NCBI GenBank assembly: GCA_009823505.1
Contig: VZQC01001071.1
Location: 1,009,949 to 1,073,948 of the forward strand
Direction: 5' to 3'
Source: Rhizomys pruinosus
Lineage: Eukaryota > Chordata > Mammalia > Rodentia > Spalacidae
DNA: 64,000 nucleotides
Program-made: the position numbers and the translations under genes
The notes under the pieces: model-generated
What the model saw: only the letters and a program-made list of their open reading frames with translations
Database searches by the model: none
Told to the model about the DNA's origin: nothing
Part shown: piece by piece, positions 1 to 13,379 of the stretch
Numbering within the stretch: the first letter of the stretch is position 1
How the letters are laid out: the number at the start of each line of letters is the position of its first letter

Positions 1-475
1 AAATACTTTAGGTCCCTCACCTTTCACACGTACACATAAATAGAGGAAGAGAGAGACAGGAAAAAAAGAGTGACCTGCATGTCTCTGGGTGTGGCCTGTC
101 ACTACAAATGTGTGTTTCTTACACTATCATGATGACATCATCCCCTGATGCAGGCAGGACTGGTTGGCATGCTCTACTAAAGATGACTTCTGTTCCTCAG
201 GAGGAATGCAACTTGCTGCTCTAACTTCTGGGACAGTGATTGGAGCTGTTACTCAGAGGTTAGAGAATCCTTGAGTCCTTTTCTGCTTAATGGAACAGAG
301 CATACCATTCCTCAGTCTAAGTCATACTAAGACCTTCAAAATGCCTCAAGAAAATACACTTCTGACTATATTTCTAATGTGCTTCATTTCTGAAACACTA
401 TATTCATCCCAATAGCTTAACATAGAAGGTCTAGCTGAGCAGATCTCTGGAATCCTGCAGTAGGGACAAAAGAGT
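1..475. other. Unique-looking DNA, nothing recognised
   Basis: No coding frame, SINE or LTR signature is visible before the B1 that begins near 479. Confidence 0.5.
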
Positions 476-478
476 CTT

Positions 479-651
479 CTGGGTGTGGTGGTGCACGCCT
501 TTAATCTTAGCACTCAGGAGGCAGAGGCAGGTGCATCTTTGTGAGTTCAAGGCCAGCCTGGTCTACAGAGCAAGTTCCAGGACAGCTGGGGCTACAGGGA
601 GACCCTGTCTCAAAAAGACCAAAAAATCCGTCCCCCCCAAAAAAAAAAATT
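479..651 (+). repeat. B1 SINE
   Basis: 7SL-derived B1 in sense orientation: GTGGTGGTGCACGCCTTTAAT head, GGAGGCAGAGGCAGG, and a CCTGTCTCAAAAAGACC tail with an A/C-rich end. Confidence 0.9.
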
Positions 652-767
652 AAGGTGGAAATGATAAAGGAAGTCACTTGAAATGGCCTCCACACACTTG
701 TACAGAAAACCCCCTCCACATTCATACTCCACCCGCACAAAGATGGGTCTCCAGATCCCTTCTTTAA

Positions 768-992
768 TATTTTTCATTTTATTTTATGTGTATGAATGTA
801 TCACCTACATATTAGTAAGTGCACATGTGTGGTGCAGTGCCAGTGGAGGTCAGAAGAGGGCCTCAGAGTCCCCGGGAACTGGAGTTATGGACAGTTGTTA
901 GCCACCATGTGAGTTCTTAGGAAATGAACCCAAGCCCTCTGCAAGAACTGCTAGTGCTCTTAACCACTAATCCATCTCCCCAGCCCAGAATT
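768..992 (-). repeat. B2-family SINE (diverged)
   Basis: Antisense B2-type element. Its tRNA-derived head reads GGCTGGGGAGATGG on the - strand near 986. A TSD CCTTCTTTAA flanks it at 758-767 and 993-1002. Confidence 0.85.
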
Positions 993-1040
993 CCTTCTTT
1001 AAATACATATTCTGAAATACAATATTAAGGTTATGTGGAA

Positions 1041-1918
1041 TGACCAAATTATTAAGCATTCTTTGTTCCCTTACTGGCCATTGCTCTTGCTCCTGGTTAT
1101 CTACCAGAACTGAATGGTGAGACGCTATTGCTAAGGACACTACATTTATGAGCTGTAGAACAAACAAGGAGAAATCAAGCTGGTCCCAGCTTCAGAGCTT
1201 CATCCCTAGTAACTAGCATTCATGGTGTTGTGCATGTGACCGGAGGGAGAAAACAGAAAATAATCATCAGCCTTACTCAGCTGTGAATCATGTGTACTAC
1301 AGTAACAACTGGCCTGGCAAGATATGCCCACCAGTGCAATAGTGGCACAAATAGTATGGGAGCCACCAACCACTCTTTAATCAGATTTAAGGTCACTTCC
1401 TAGGATGGATTCCATACCTGACATTGATAATGGGCCTAGGAACCTAAGCTAGACAGGTCACAGGACATATGGGAGAGAATAACACTAGTCTACTAAATAG
1501 TTATTGTATTAACCTGACTTTTAATGACTTATTGTTAGACCTACAGATTAATGCATCTCACAACTCTCGCTAGAGAAGCTTCTTTAATGCAGCAGATGGT
1601 GATTAACACAGAAACCCACAACCGGCCAATATGAATGGAGCAAGAGGCTACAGAGTGCTTATCCCTGAATAGATCACCTGCATCAAATTTCTCCCTCCTA
1701 AGGCTCAGGGATCATTGTACAAGAGAGGGACAGAAAGATTGTAAAAGGAAAATGTGGCAGATGACTACAAGGAGATGGAGTTTTCCACGCAGCTGGTCAG
1801 TTACTCATTTAAACTCACAGCAATGATGACAGCATGCCCAAGTCCCAGGCAAGCTCAAACCAGAAAAAAAAAAAAAATCCCAGCATAGGCAAGTGGAAGT
1901 GGGTAAGAAGCTCCAACC
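1041..1918 (+). repeat. Old rodent L1, 3' untranslated region (5' part)
   Basis: Non-coding sequence of the type that recurs in this window at 25020-25470 (sense) and 30718-31890 (antisense), including AAGCTTCTTTAATGCAGCAG near 1576. It continues after the LTR insertion, at 2338. The exact 5' limit and subfamily are uncertain. Confidence 0.6.
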
Positions 1919-1923
1919 CCACC

Positions 1924-2332
1924 TGTTCTAGTTTGTCTTCCGTTGCTGTGACAAAGCACTCTGACCAACACCAACCTTGGGGAGGAATGGTTTTATTCAG
2001 CTTACATCTCCTGGGTCACAGTTCATCACTTAGGGAGCCCAAGGCTGGAACTCAGGGCAGGAACCTGGAGGCAGGAGCTGAAGCACAGGCCATGGAGGAA
2101 TGCTATTTACTGGCTTGCTCCCCTGGCCTATGCCCAGCCTGCCTTCTTATATGGTACACAACAACCTGCCCAGGGTGGCACCACCCATAGTGGGCTGGGC
2201 CGTCCCACACTGCCCAACAATCAAGACAATACTCCCCAGATGTGGCCACAGGCCAATCCAATGGAGCCAAGTCCCCAGTTGAGGCACCCTCAACCCAGGT
2301 GCGTCTAGTTGACACTAAAGCTATTCAGCACA
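1924..2332 (-). mobile_element. Solo LTR, rodent MaLR-like, 409 bp
   Basis: Terminal TG...CA and a perfect 5-bp TSD CCACC (1919-1923 and 2333-2337). The LTR sense strand is -. It is closely related to the 407-bp element at 44473-44879. The flanking sequence resumes as the same L1 3' UTR on both sides, so the LTR inserted into that L1. The open frames across it are not genes. Confidence 0.85.
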
Positions 2333-2337
2333 CCACC

Positions 2338-2640
2338 TAAGGAAATTGGGGCAACAGATGGCTGCTGGGATGGGTGGAGACAGTCTCTTTCAAGCATGAG
2401 ACTCTTAGTAGGTTAGTCAGCCTCCAGTGGATGGACCCACTATGAAGACCCAGTATTTGGAGACCCAGTGTAGACTCTATAGGCCTTATAATATATATAT
2501 ATGGTATAATTATATTTATATATGAGTACATTAACTTGGGTGGGGGCAATAAAGGGAGGTACAGATAGGGGAGGGCTTTCTAAATATCATCAAATTATAT
2601 TCTATGAAATTCACATTCAGTTAAAGAAAAGAATTCTTTG
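2338..2640 (+). repeat. Old rodent L1, 3' untranslated region (3' end)
   Basis: Continuation of the 1041-1918 element after the solo LTR. It ends with the AT-rich run and CATCAAATTATATTCTATGA-type terminus usual for old rodent L1 3' ends. Confidence 0.55.
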
Positions 2641-5600
2641 TTTTGAAGAATGTGCAGAACTGAAATTTTCAACCATATGCTGCAAAGATAAGAATAAATA
2701 TAAAGAGCATTTTCCTTAAAATTTCCCCCAAAGGAATTAAAAACTGACCACCACCAGTTTTGAGTTTTGTAACACATAATGGAGCAATTTTGTTTCTATT
2801 TTTCTGGTATAGTTTTCTGGCACAGGATTCTTTGGGGACAGAAACAATAGGGACCACCACTACTGATTGAATTTTTTTTTTACTATTCAGTATAAAATGT
2901 TCATTTGGGAAATTAAGTTGGATTTTATGCATGTTACAAAATGAAATTGGCTAATTCCCAATTTTCATGATTCATTATCAGCTATAAAAGAAAGCTTATC
3001 GGTAAAGGTGAAAGTTATGGATCACTTGGGACTCCTAAGAGAAATTACTGAATAACCATGCCAGGGGTAACATTTTGATGAAGAACACATCTGCTGTTTT
3101 GTGAAGGTTATTGCTCCAATTTAATAACAGCTACCATTTGTGGATGGGGGTTACTAAAATGCTTTGATACAATCTCAGATAATCTGTGATTCTGATATAT
3201 TCATTTCAATAGTGGAGGTAAGTAAACTAGGTAAATAGTATTGTTTTATTAGATGATTTTTTTCTCTAAGAACTTCCATTGTATGGATTAATCATTTTTA
3301 TGTAAATTGTAGTAAATTCAAGTCCTTGAAGCTTAAAAATTATATGGAAGGAGCAATTTCTGTGTGTTATGAACTTTTTATGATGCTCTTTGCTGTTTTG
3401 ACTTCTCAGGATAGTAACTAACATTTACAACTTAACATGAATAAGGATGTTATTGTGAAACAATGCAATTTGTGAAATATATATTGTAAACATTAACCTA
3501 AGGTATTGTATGCATAGTCATCTTGTACAGCAACTCGATGATAATTGTGGGGCCCTCGGGAGAGGTCACAAATGCTTGATTAACTTCTAATAAGCATTAT
3601 ACTCCTTAAGTGACACTTTAAAGCCACTAAATGCACATCTATGACTTCCAGACAGAATGCAAAATTCATTTTTAAAAGTTAAATCACATTTAAAAATACC
3701 AGTACATGTATGTGATACATATGTGCATAGTTAGATGAGCACATACTAGATACATATTTGTTTGATAGACACTTGAATTGTAGCCAAGTTTTAAGCCAAA
3801 TTAAGAGTGGCTTTAAAAAAGCAACTTTATCTTTTACTATTTACTTCTTAGACTATAAAGGGAAATATTTTAACTTCAATATCTGGAGTCTCCTTTCCAC
3901 ACTGGATAGCTATGACTTTATCTCATTAACATGTAAACATTATAGACATGTGTGCAGATGAATAATTTTTTGAATCTTCAAAAAACTAAAAGTCACCTCT
4001 CCCTATCTGAAAAGAAGAAAAAAAAGAAAGTACAAAATATTACATGATAAAGTCAGAATTCCTTAAAAGTTATTATGCTCTTGATTAATATCCTCCAAAA
4101 CTTGCTTTTTTATTTTTTTCATTTTTTGCTTTTTTCTTTATTTATTTATTTATACATATATTTTTTATCTTGCTTTTTAAAAATGCTTTCCTATTTGCTA
4201 ATTTTCAATGGTTAATATTTTAATTTGGTTACATCTAAAGATAGCTTTACTATATTTAAATGGCATGAAAGGAAAACTATTTATTCATGTGTTTTTGGTA
4301 TGTTGGTTTGTTTTGAAGAATTTACAAAGAATGTTTGGAGAACAGTTCAAAGCATTAGCTTAGAATCAAGTTAACGTGACTGAATCACTGCTCTTCCAAA
4401 ATCCATGTGCTTACTCCTTGCTCTCAATGATATTTCAACTTTTTAAAGTATGTCATACATCGGATAGAGCAAACTGAGAATTTTTCATCCAAGACACACT
4501 GTAAGCATTTTCAAAAACAGTAGAGTCAATCATTTGGGCTTATAGAGGAAGACAGAACCAACTCACCTTCTGTATCATAGGCCAGGCCAGGTATTCTATG
4601 CTCTAAGTTTGAAGACGTAGAGAAAGTCACTATCTATAGGAGAGCACAGTGTAACTGTAAGTGTGGACAAATAAATAATGGCAATACTGTATAAGTTCTG
4701 TACTGGAATTAAACTCCGAGTGTTATATGAATGCATACTCAGCTTCTGAGAAAAGGTAGAGAAATAGAAATGAGACATGCCTTGAACTGAGTTCTAGGGA
4801 TTCATAACCTAAACATGCAAACAGAGAGGATGAGCAAGCAAGGCATGGGTCAACCACATGAAGGGGAAAGAGTGTCCTAGTCATGAAATGTGAATGGCTT
4901 AAGATGACTCCAGTGTATAGGGTAGAGGATGATACTGAAAACGGTTGGATTTTTTTGCAGTTTACTGGATGGATCTAGATGGTGCACAATTGGACAATTA
5001 AGTCTGTGGAGATATGAACTGATAGCTGTGGAAGTAGATGGTGGCAAAGAACTGTCCAGAATAATTAGAGCTCACAGAGGCAAAAGAATGGCTACGGGAG
5101 CAATTTAGAAGAGAAAAATCAGTGAGAATCTCTGATCACCTGGATCTGAGCCTGTGAGACTGGGGAATACTTAAACAGGGCTCAGAGTCCAGCTTGAGGG
5201 GAAGGCTTTTCCTGCTGGCTGGCCTCTAAAGGCCCTGGAAACTGGAGAGAGCTGTACTCCTGCTACACATTTGGAGGTAGAAGCATACAAGGACAAAACT
5301 GATGACAAAGGAATATGATGTGTATTCAAAATGTAAACAGAAGAAAATTGAGATGCTAGTAAGTGCAATATTGGAGTTAATCAAGGAAGAAACAAGAGCC
5401 TGGAAAGTATAAGCTTTATCTGGGTGGTTCTTGAAGGGATGTGGGAACAAGGGTCGTATTTTCTAGCAAGAGAACTGTAGCCAGCAGGATGGAGCTGCCA
5501 TTCACAAGGCAGGACAAGGGGATTCTTGGGGTAGAAGGGTAAATGGAGAAAGAGTATTCCTATGACTAACTGATCAGCAGCAAGGTAACCAGCTTAGGGC

Positions 5601-6155
5601 TCAGAGAGCTCCAAAAGGCAGCAGTGGTTTGGTATCTCTTATGCATATAACTGATTTAACTATAGTTAGAAGATTTTGGTCAGAATATTCTAGGGAATGT
5701 AAAGTAGGTTATCTATGACTAAAATTATCTAATTATTTACGCTGTGTTTAAATCAATAGAATATGTGGCTAATTGAGTTCATGTTAGCTTTGGGCTAGTT
5801 TTAGACCTAGCCTGCTGGAAGATGTAAACAATATGAGGATGAGTTGAGGCTAAAACAAAGGGATTATCCCCATCCTATTCATGCAACAGGGATACTGAGA
5901 TGCAGATAGTAGGTCACAGAGAGAAGACAGATGAATAGCCAGTGAGGAAAAGCCTGACATGTGGAGTTAGTGAAGTCAAAGAGAATGAAGACTCTAGAAA
6001 AAAAGAAGATTCAAGAGGATCCAAGAAACAAAAAGGAAAAAATAAGGAAGTCTAGATTATGTTCACAGGGCTTGGTCATGGATGGTCCAGGAAATAAGAT
6101 TCAGTCGGCCATATTTGATGACTGAGATGACAATAGTTGTGTTATTCTTACAGAC
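2641..6155. other. AT-rich unique DNA without recognised genes
   Basis: No conserved protein is recognised on either strand. A possible MIR remnant lies at 3115-3240 and a T-rich low-complexity run at 4105-4165. By synteny this is the interval between Npy1r and the expected Npy5r on the left, so non-coding exons of Npy5r could lie here, but I cannot identify any. Confidence 0.4.
3115..3240 (+). repeat. Possible MIR remnant
   Basis: TAACAGCTACCATTTGTGGA followed by a diverged MIR-like body resembles the 5' half of the ancient MIR SINE. Weak by eye. Confidence 0.4.
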
Positions 6156-6166
6156 GTTATCCAGGA
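6156..6166. repeat. Target-site duplication, left copy (Rbbp4 retrocopy)
   Basis: GTTATCCAGGA here recurs at 8246-8256, bracketing the retrocopy and fixing its ends. It is a hallmark of L1-mediated retroposition. Confidence 0.9.
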
Positions 6167-8245
<2,079 letters not shown>

Positions 8246-8256
8246 GTTATCCAGGA
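8246..8256. repeat. Target-site duplication, right copy (Rbbp4 retrocopy)
   Basis: Perfect 11-bp match to 6156-6166, directly after the A-rich end of the retrocopied 3' UTR. Confidence 0.9.
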
Positions 8257-9285
8257 AAGAGGAGGCAGCTAGAGAGATGTGACATGGGTAAGGATATTAT
8301 TATGAGAAAATGATGGGTAATTTTGTGTTGGCTTGTATTTTAGTGGTTGACCCTCAAAAAAGCAACTGTCGAATAAACAGATATTATATTTACCTTATTG
8401 TCATGTAACAAACCCTAACAAAACTTAATAGGCTATGAAGTCTCATATATTTTGTACACATGCATTGCACCCCTGGGTACTTCAGAAGAGCACTATGGAG
8501 GTACCTGCCTGTGTGCCATGCATGGCATTTGAAACTATGGCTGAGAAATCTCAGAAGCTTACATGACTCAAAGCTTGGGAACTCAAACAGTTGTTTGGAG
8601 GATCCACTCCCAAACTAGGGCTATAGAAGCTAGGGGGGAAATCCACAATGGTCCCTATTCATACGTGACAAATGAAGAGTAGTCTATTGATAATGAGAGT
8701 ATGAATCAAGGGTTTGGGGTGTGGCCAGTTCTGGTAGGAGACAAGATGAGTAATTCCAGATGTTAGTTCTAAGTGATGGAAACTCTGGTAGTGGCACTCA
8801 CATCTGTATTTCTCAATAGTTATCTGTCTCTTTGAAAGTAGATAGGAAAAAAAAAAAAAGAAACTAGACAGGAAAGGAATAGTAAGTTAATATTAAAAAT
8901 AGTAACAATCGCAAAGCTCTTTTTATTATTTAATGTAATAATGGCATATGCTGCTTTTTTGCAGCATAGTTTTACACTTGAATGAGCAACAGATTGCTTG
9001 GCAATAATAATCTTGTGGAAAAAATATTTGGATATGTCCTAGAGTGTTATTCGGATAGTGTTGAAATAATCCCCCTACGTATGCACCTGTATAATTTTTT
9101 GATAACTTTACTAAAGAGTAATCCCATTTCAGATCAAGAGCGAATCCACAAATTGTATTTGACCTGTGATGGCTGTTCCTTATTGCAAACTTCACTGGAT
9201 TAATAAATACATAAGAAAACATTAAAGAGACATACCTTCAAATGAGTCTGTGAGTGTGTCTCCAGAGAGATCTGAGAAAGAAAAG
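8257..9285. other. Unique-looking DNA, no gene recognised
   Basis: No recognisable coding or repeat signature. The short frames near 8926-9222 on both strands are AT-rich and have no supporting features. Confidence 0.45.
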
Positions 9286-9289
9286 TCCA

Positions 9290-9540
9290 CTCTGAATGTG
9301 GGTGACATCATGCTTTGGGCTGGAGTTCCAGACCAAATAAAAGAGGGGTAAAGATAAAGCCCACTGAGCACTGCATTCCCCTTTCTCTGCTTCCTAGTGA
9401 GCTCAGTGGACCACGTTACTCTCATGACTGTGCCTTTTCTGCTATGATGGACTGCAATACTCTGAACTGGGAGCCAAAATAAACCATCCCTTAAGTTGCC
9501 TTTTTCAGGTATGAGAAAAGTAACTAATATATTGTAATTA
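9290..9540 (+). mobile_element. Rodent LTR fragment (MaLR-like)
   Basis: The 3' half of an LTR in sense orientation: GAGCCAAAATAAACCATCCC polyadenylation region, then a GAAAAGTAACTAAT terminus. The 5' end is not clear. Confidence 0.6.
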
Positions 9541-9544
9541 GCTT

Positions 9545-9908
9545 TAACTCTCAAGGACACAGTATAGAGTCCCCTGAGACAAGAGTCCCAACTGAAAGAT
9601 GTCCCAGATCAAACTGGCCTTTAGTCATGTCTGTGGGGCATTTTCCTGATTATTAATTGATGCAAGAGGGCCTTGCCCATTGTGGATGATACTATTCCCT
9701 GGGCAGATGGTTCTGGGCTATATGAGTAGGAGTCAGTGAGCAAGCCAGTGTTCCTGCATGGTTTCTGCTTCAAGTTCCTGCTTGAGTTCCTGTCCTGACT
9801 TCCTTCAGCGATGGACTGTGACCTGGAGGTTTAAGCCAAATAAATATTTTCCTCCTTGAAGTTGCTTTTGGTCATGGTATTTATCAAAACAGAGATGAAA
9901 CTGGGACA
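9545..9908 (+). mobile_element. Rodent LTR, MaLR-like (same broad family as 1924-2332, opposite strand)
   Basis: Sense LTR body with the diagnostic GCCCATTGTGGATGATACTA stretch, the GCCAAATAAATATTTTCCTC poly(A) region and an ACTGGGACA end. No TSD could be matched. Confidence 0.7.
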
Positions 9909-10025
9909 TAAATCATCTACACAATAGAAATTTGAATTTCTTGTCCTTGTCTTGATACTCTGGTATGCATATTTTAGCTAATCTAATAGGTTTTTTTTTT
10001 TCTGCTAGCTAATTTTTTGTCAAAA

Positions 10026-10177
10026 AGCCAGGCATGGTGGTGCACTCTTTTAATTTCAACACTCAAGAGGCAGAGACAGAAGAATCTTTTTTTTTTTTTA
10101 GTTCAAAGCCAGATTGGTTTACACAGTGAGTTCCAGGCCAGCTAGGGCTACAGGGAAACCCCCATCTCAAAAAGAAA
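10026..10177 (+). repeat. B1 SINE (diverged)
   Basis: Sense B1 starting GCCAGGCATGGTGGTGCACT, with an internal T14 run and a CATCTCAAAAAG tail running into (TTAA)n. Confidence 0.85.
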
Positions 10178-10208
10178 AATTAATTAATTAATTAATTAAT
10201 TAATTAAA
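10178..10208. repeat. (TTAA)n microsatellite
   Basis: About seven TTAA units grown from the B1 A-rich tail. Confidence 0.9.
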
Positions 10209-10477
10209 TGTTGGCATGAAATATTTGATTGTCAAACTAGTTGACTGTATTTAATTGGTTCTCAGGTGTGAACTTTAAAAAAATGTCTTAATACTCAAAC
10301 TTCAAGTTTCATGCAATTGAGGGTCTGTCATCCACTAAATGTGTCCCAGAAGCAAGTAAAAGCTTGGTACATCAGCTCACACCATATGAACTGAGTCATC
10401 AGCATGCTTCATAGGAAGTTCTACCCCAATGTATGGAATCTCCTCTGCATCTCCTCTTTATCAATATCATTTTCATT

Positions 10478-10686
10478 AAAAAATATTTTACTTACTGGTT
10501 TTTATTTTGTGTATGAGTATTTTGCCTGCTTGCATGTAAGTGCATCTGTGTCATATAGTGCCTGTGGAGGCCAGAAGAGGTCATCAGATTCCCTGGAACT
10601 AGAATTATAGTTTTAGCTGCCATGTGGTGCTGGGTCTTCTGAAAGAGCAGTCAGTGCTCTTAATCATGAAGTCATCTCTCCAGCCC
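10478..10686 (-). repeat. B2/B3-family SINE (diverged)
   Basis: Antisense element with the GTGCTCTTAATCATGAAGTC and ATCTCTCCAGCCC head near 10686 and the AT-rich tail near 10480. Confidence 0.75.
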
Positions 10687-10813
10687 TCCTCATCTACGTC
10701 TTAGTTCATACAGATTGTTAATGTCCATCAATATTCATCTGAATGGTTAATAGGCAAAATTCAGGAATTTTCATGAACACTGGGATTACAGCATATTCAC
10801 CACACTCAGCAGT

Positions 10814-10850
10814 GTACACTATTTATTTATTTGTTTATTTATTTATTTAT

Positions 10851-10888
<38 letters not shown>

Positions 10889-10890
10889 GT
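10814..10890. repeat. (TTTA)n / (TTAG)n microsatellite
   Basis: Tandem TTTA units change to TTAG units near 10850. Confidence 0.9.
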
Positions 10891-10950
10891 AAGCCTCAGG
10901 ATCATACATCCTAGTCAAGCCGTATACCACTGAGCTACATCCCCAACCCT
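10891..10950 (-). repeat. ID/B4-like SINE head
   Basis: ACCACTGAGCTACATCCCCA near 10928-10948 is the antisense tRNA-like head of ID/B4 elements. Confidence 0.65.
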
Positions 10951-11237
10951 GAATCATGGAATTTCAAGGCTGGGCCAGACCATAAAAATATTTTCTAGAT
11001 GATAAAACTAAAATTTACTTAGATTTGATAAGCTTATTATATCCTTCAGTTTATATAAAAGAAAGAGACTATTGCCCAAAAGAACAGTGGAATAGGCCAT
11101 AATTTTAATGACCCTAGTCATTTTTATGTCAAACTGTTAGAAAATTTCATAGGGAAATACACAGAATTTATCACTCCACAGCAAAGGTGGATTTTTTTCA
11201 AAGATAGTTTTAACTTAAATCCCAATAAGAAAGACTG

Positions 11238-11415
11238 AGGGCTGGAGATAGAGCTCAGTTGGTGGAGTGCTTGCTGAGTATACACTACATAAACCATTTA
11301 TAGTGACATAAGCCTGTACTGCCAGAGCTCAAGAGGATCAGAAATGCAAGGTCATCCTTAGCTACATAATGACTCTGAGGTCAGCCTGGGCTACATGAGA
11401 TTCCATCTCAAAGTT
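11238..11415 (+). repeat. B4 SINE (ID plus B1-like)
   Basis: ID-like head GGCTGGAGATAGAGCTCAGT followed by a B1-like half ending CCTGGGCTACATGAGATTCC. Confidence 0.75.
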
Positions 11416-11495
11416 TTTTGTTTTATTTTGTTTTTAAGGACTAGAAAAAGAAATGATCTACAATTTAACATCTATCTTCTAAAGAATTCTGATTA

Positions 11496-11668
11496 AGCCA
11501 GGCATGGTGGTGCACACCTTTAATCCTAGCACTTGGGAGGCAGAGGCAGGCGGATCTTTGTGAGTTCAAGGCCAGCCTGGTCTACAGAGTTCGTTCCAGG
11601 CCAGCTGGGGGTACATGGAGACCCTGACTCGAAAAGACCAAGACAAAACAAAACAAAACAAACAAAAC
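11496..11668 (+). repeat. B1 SINE with intact target-site duplication
   Basis: Full-length sense B1 with a (CAAAA)n tail. A perfect 13-bp TSD AGAATTCTGATTA flanks it at 11483-11495 and 11669-11681. Confidence 0.95.
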
Positions 11669-11867
11669 AGAATTCTGATTACTTATTCAGAGTACACTGA
11701 AGGGGATCTTATGTAATATTTGTTATTATATCATACTTCATCTCTAGCTTACACACTAAAAATAGTCCTCAGTAAATGAAACTCCTGAAGAGTTAAATGA
11801 TTATGCTGTTGAGGAATATTTCAAAACTTCTCCTTGTACCATAAAGATTTTTAACATAAAAGCAGGT

Positions 11868-11994
11868 AGGATGGCTCCTTGAGCAAAGGTGCTTGCTACC
11901 AAGCTTGATGACATGAGTTCTATCCTCAGAACTTAGAAGGTGAAGGACAGAACCAAATCGTGTAAGTTATCCTCTGTCCTCCACATTTGCATGT

Positions 11995-12034
<40 letters not shown>

Positions 12035-12045
12035 AAATAATATAA
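11868..12045 (+). repeat. B3-like SINE with (CA)n tail
   Basis: Sense element: AGGATGGCTCCTTGAGCAAA head, TGAGTTCTATCCTCAGAACT, CCTCTGTCCTCCACA, then (CA)n at 11999-12027. Confidence 0.7.
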
Positions 12046-12206
12046 AAGTCTATAAAGGTCTTTGAGACCAATAATCTTTCGAAGGTTGATGCATAAAATT
12101 AATATCTCACTGATGCAGGTTTATACATTTGCTAAGAGGAACACTTCCTAAAAATTAAGTTAATAAAATGATAAACTACAAAGACCATATTAGTACAAAC
12201 TATCTT

Positions 12207-12445
12207 TTTTAAAAGTTTTTATTTATTTATTTTTATTTTTTATTTTTCTCTATGTGTATGAATGTACTGTCTGCATGCAGGTCTGTGCACCCGTGTTGTG
12301 CAATGCCACAGAGGTCAGAAGAGGGTGTCAGATTCCCCTGGAAGTGGAGTTCTCCTGGAATTGGAGTTTCAGACAGTTCTCAGCTGCCATGTGGGTGCTG
12401 GGGATCAAACCTGGGTCCTCTGCAAGAGCAGTTGGTGCTCAACTA
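12207..12445 (-). repeat. B2 SINE, head missing
   Basis: Antisense B2 of the subfamily with the 17-bp internal duplication. It stops inside GAGCAGTTGGTGCTCAAC; the rest of the tRNA-like head is absent and T-rich sequence follows. Confidence 0.85.
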
Positions 12446-12527
12446 TTTATTTATTTTTTTTTTTTTAGGGGAGTCACAATATACGAGCACAGTTGTTTTC
12501 AGATTACATTAATTTTGCTCAGTTTGC

Positions 12528-12819
12528 CATTTGTTTTCTTGATCCTAGCCAGTCTTATTGGAGTGAGGATATCTTAAAGTGGTTTTAATTTGCATTTCCT
12601 TAATTATTAGGGACATTGAACATTTTTTAAGATGTTTCTCAGCCATCTCTAATTCCTCACTTGTGAAGTCTCTGTTCAGCTCTTTGCTCCATCTTTTGAG
12701 TGGGTCATTTGTTTTCTTGTTTTTTGAGTAGTTTATATATTCTGGAAATCAATGCTTTGTCAGATGTTTTTGCAGTGAAGGTTTCCTCCCACTCTGCGGG
12801 TTTTCTCTTCGCTTCCTTG
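12528..12819 (-). repeat. L1 ORF2 fragment
   Basis: Antisense C-terminal ORF2 segment matching 41318-41620 closely. It stops abruptly at the single N at 12820 and is followed by (GT)n, not by the rest of ORF2. Its left limit is also internal to ORF2. Confidence 0.85.
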
Positions 12820-12820
12820 N

Positions 12821-12850
<30 letters not shown>
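12820..12850. repeat. N plus (GT)n microsatellite
   Basis: A single undetermined base, then about 15 GT units. The N lies exactly where the L1 match ends. Confidence 0.9.
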
Positions 12851-12853
<3 letters not shown>

Positions 12854-12951
12854 GCTGGGAGGAAGGAAAGCCCATGAAACCACTGTGATTCAAATTTTAT
12901 TCTGTGTGGATGCTTAAGCTAAGCAAACTACTTTAAGAGGTTAACAGGAGA

Positions 12952-13109
12952 GCCCCAGGCATTGTGGTACACACCTTTAATCCCAGACCTAAGGAAGCAG
13001 AGGCAGGTGGATCTCTGTGAGATGGAGGCCACGCTGGTCCATATTGTGACTTCTAGGTGGACTGGGACTAGGGAGACCTTGTAAAGAAACAAACAACAAA
13101 AGCTAAAAA
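12952..13109 (+). repeat. B1 SINE (diverged) with target-site duplication
   Basis: Sense B1 with a 12-bp TSD GTTAACAGGAGA at 12940-12951 and 13110-13121. Confidence 0.9.
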
Positions 13110-13205
13110 GTTAACAGGAGAATTTTTAGATATGAGAAATTTTATCTTATATAATTCATGCTTGTTATCTATGCTGACATTCTTGGGTGATAGAGGAGTA
13201 AGCCC

Positions 13206-13210
<5 letters not shown>

Positions 13211-13259
<49 letters not shown>
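13211..13259. repeat. Poly(A) tract, 49 bp
   Basis: Uninterrupted A49 about 600 bp upstream of Npy1r exon 1. No SINE body precedes it, so it is an orphan tract. Confidence 0.9.
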
Positions 13260-13261
<2 letters not shown>

Positions 13262-13379
13262 ATCTGACTCAAATGCATTTTCGTAAATAGGATGGGGAAA
13301 GGCTCTAATGCCAGACTCTCTCATCTGAGACTCGATGCTTTGGCTCTTTTAAGGTCTTCTTTTTGTTCCCTTACAAATG

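Noticed and set aside
2100..2315. Overlapping frames with a recurring MEECYLLACSPG-type peptide, also at 44525-44908
   Set aside because: Both lie inside related solo LTRs; the shared peptide reflects the repeat, not a protein family.
8946..8967. Short palindrome ATGCTGC...GCAGCAT
   Set aside because: Only 7-bp arms around a T-run; expected by chance at this scale.
11999..12027. Tandem repeats considered as a possible CRISPR-like array
   Set aside because: Simple (CA)n; no repeat-spacer structure anywhere in the window.
12252..12577. Recurring peptide MYECTVCMQVCAP and its shadows, also at 25491, 32034, 35929 and 52185
   Set aside because: These are translations of B2 SINEs.
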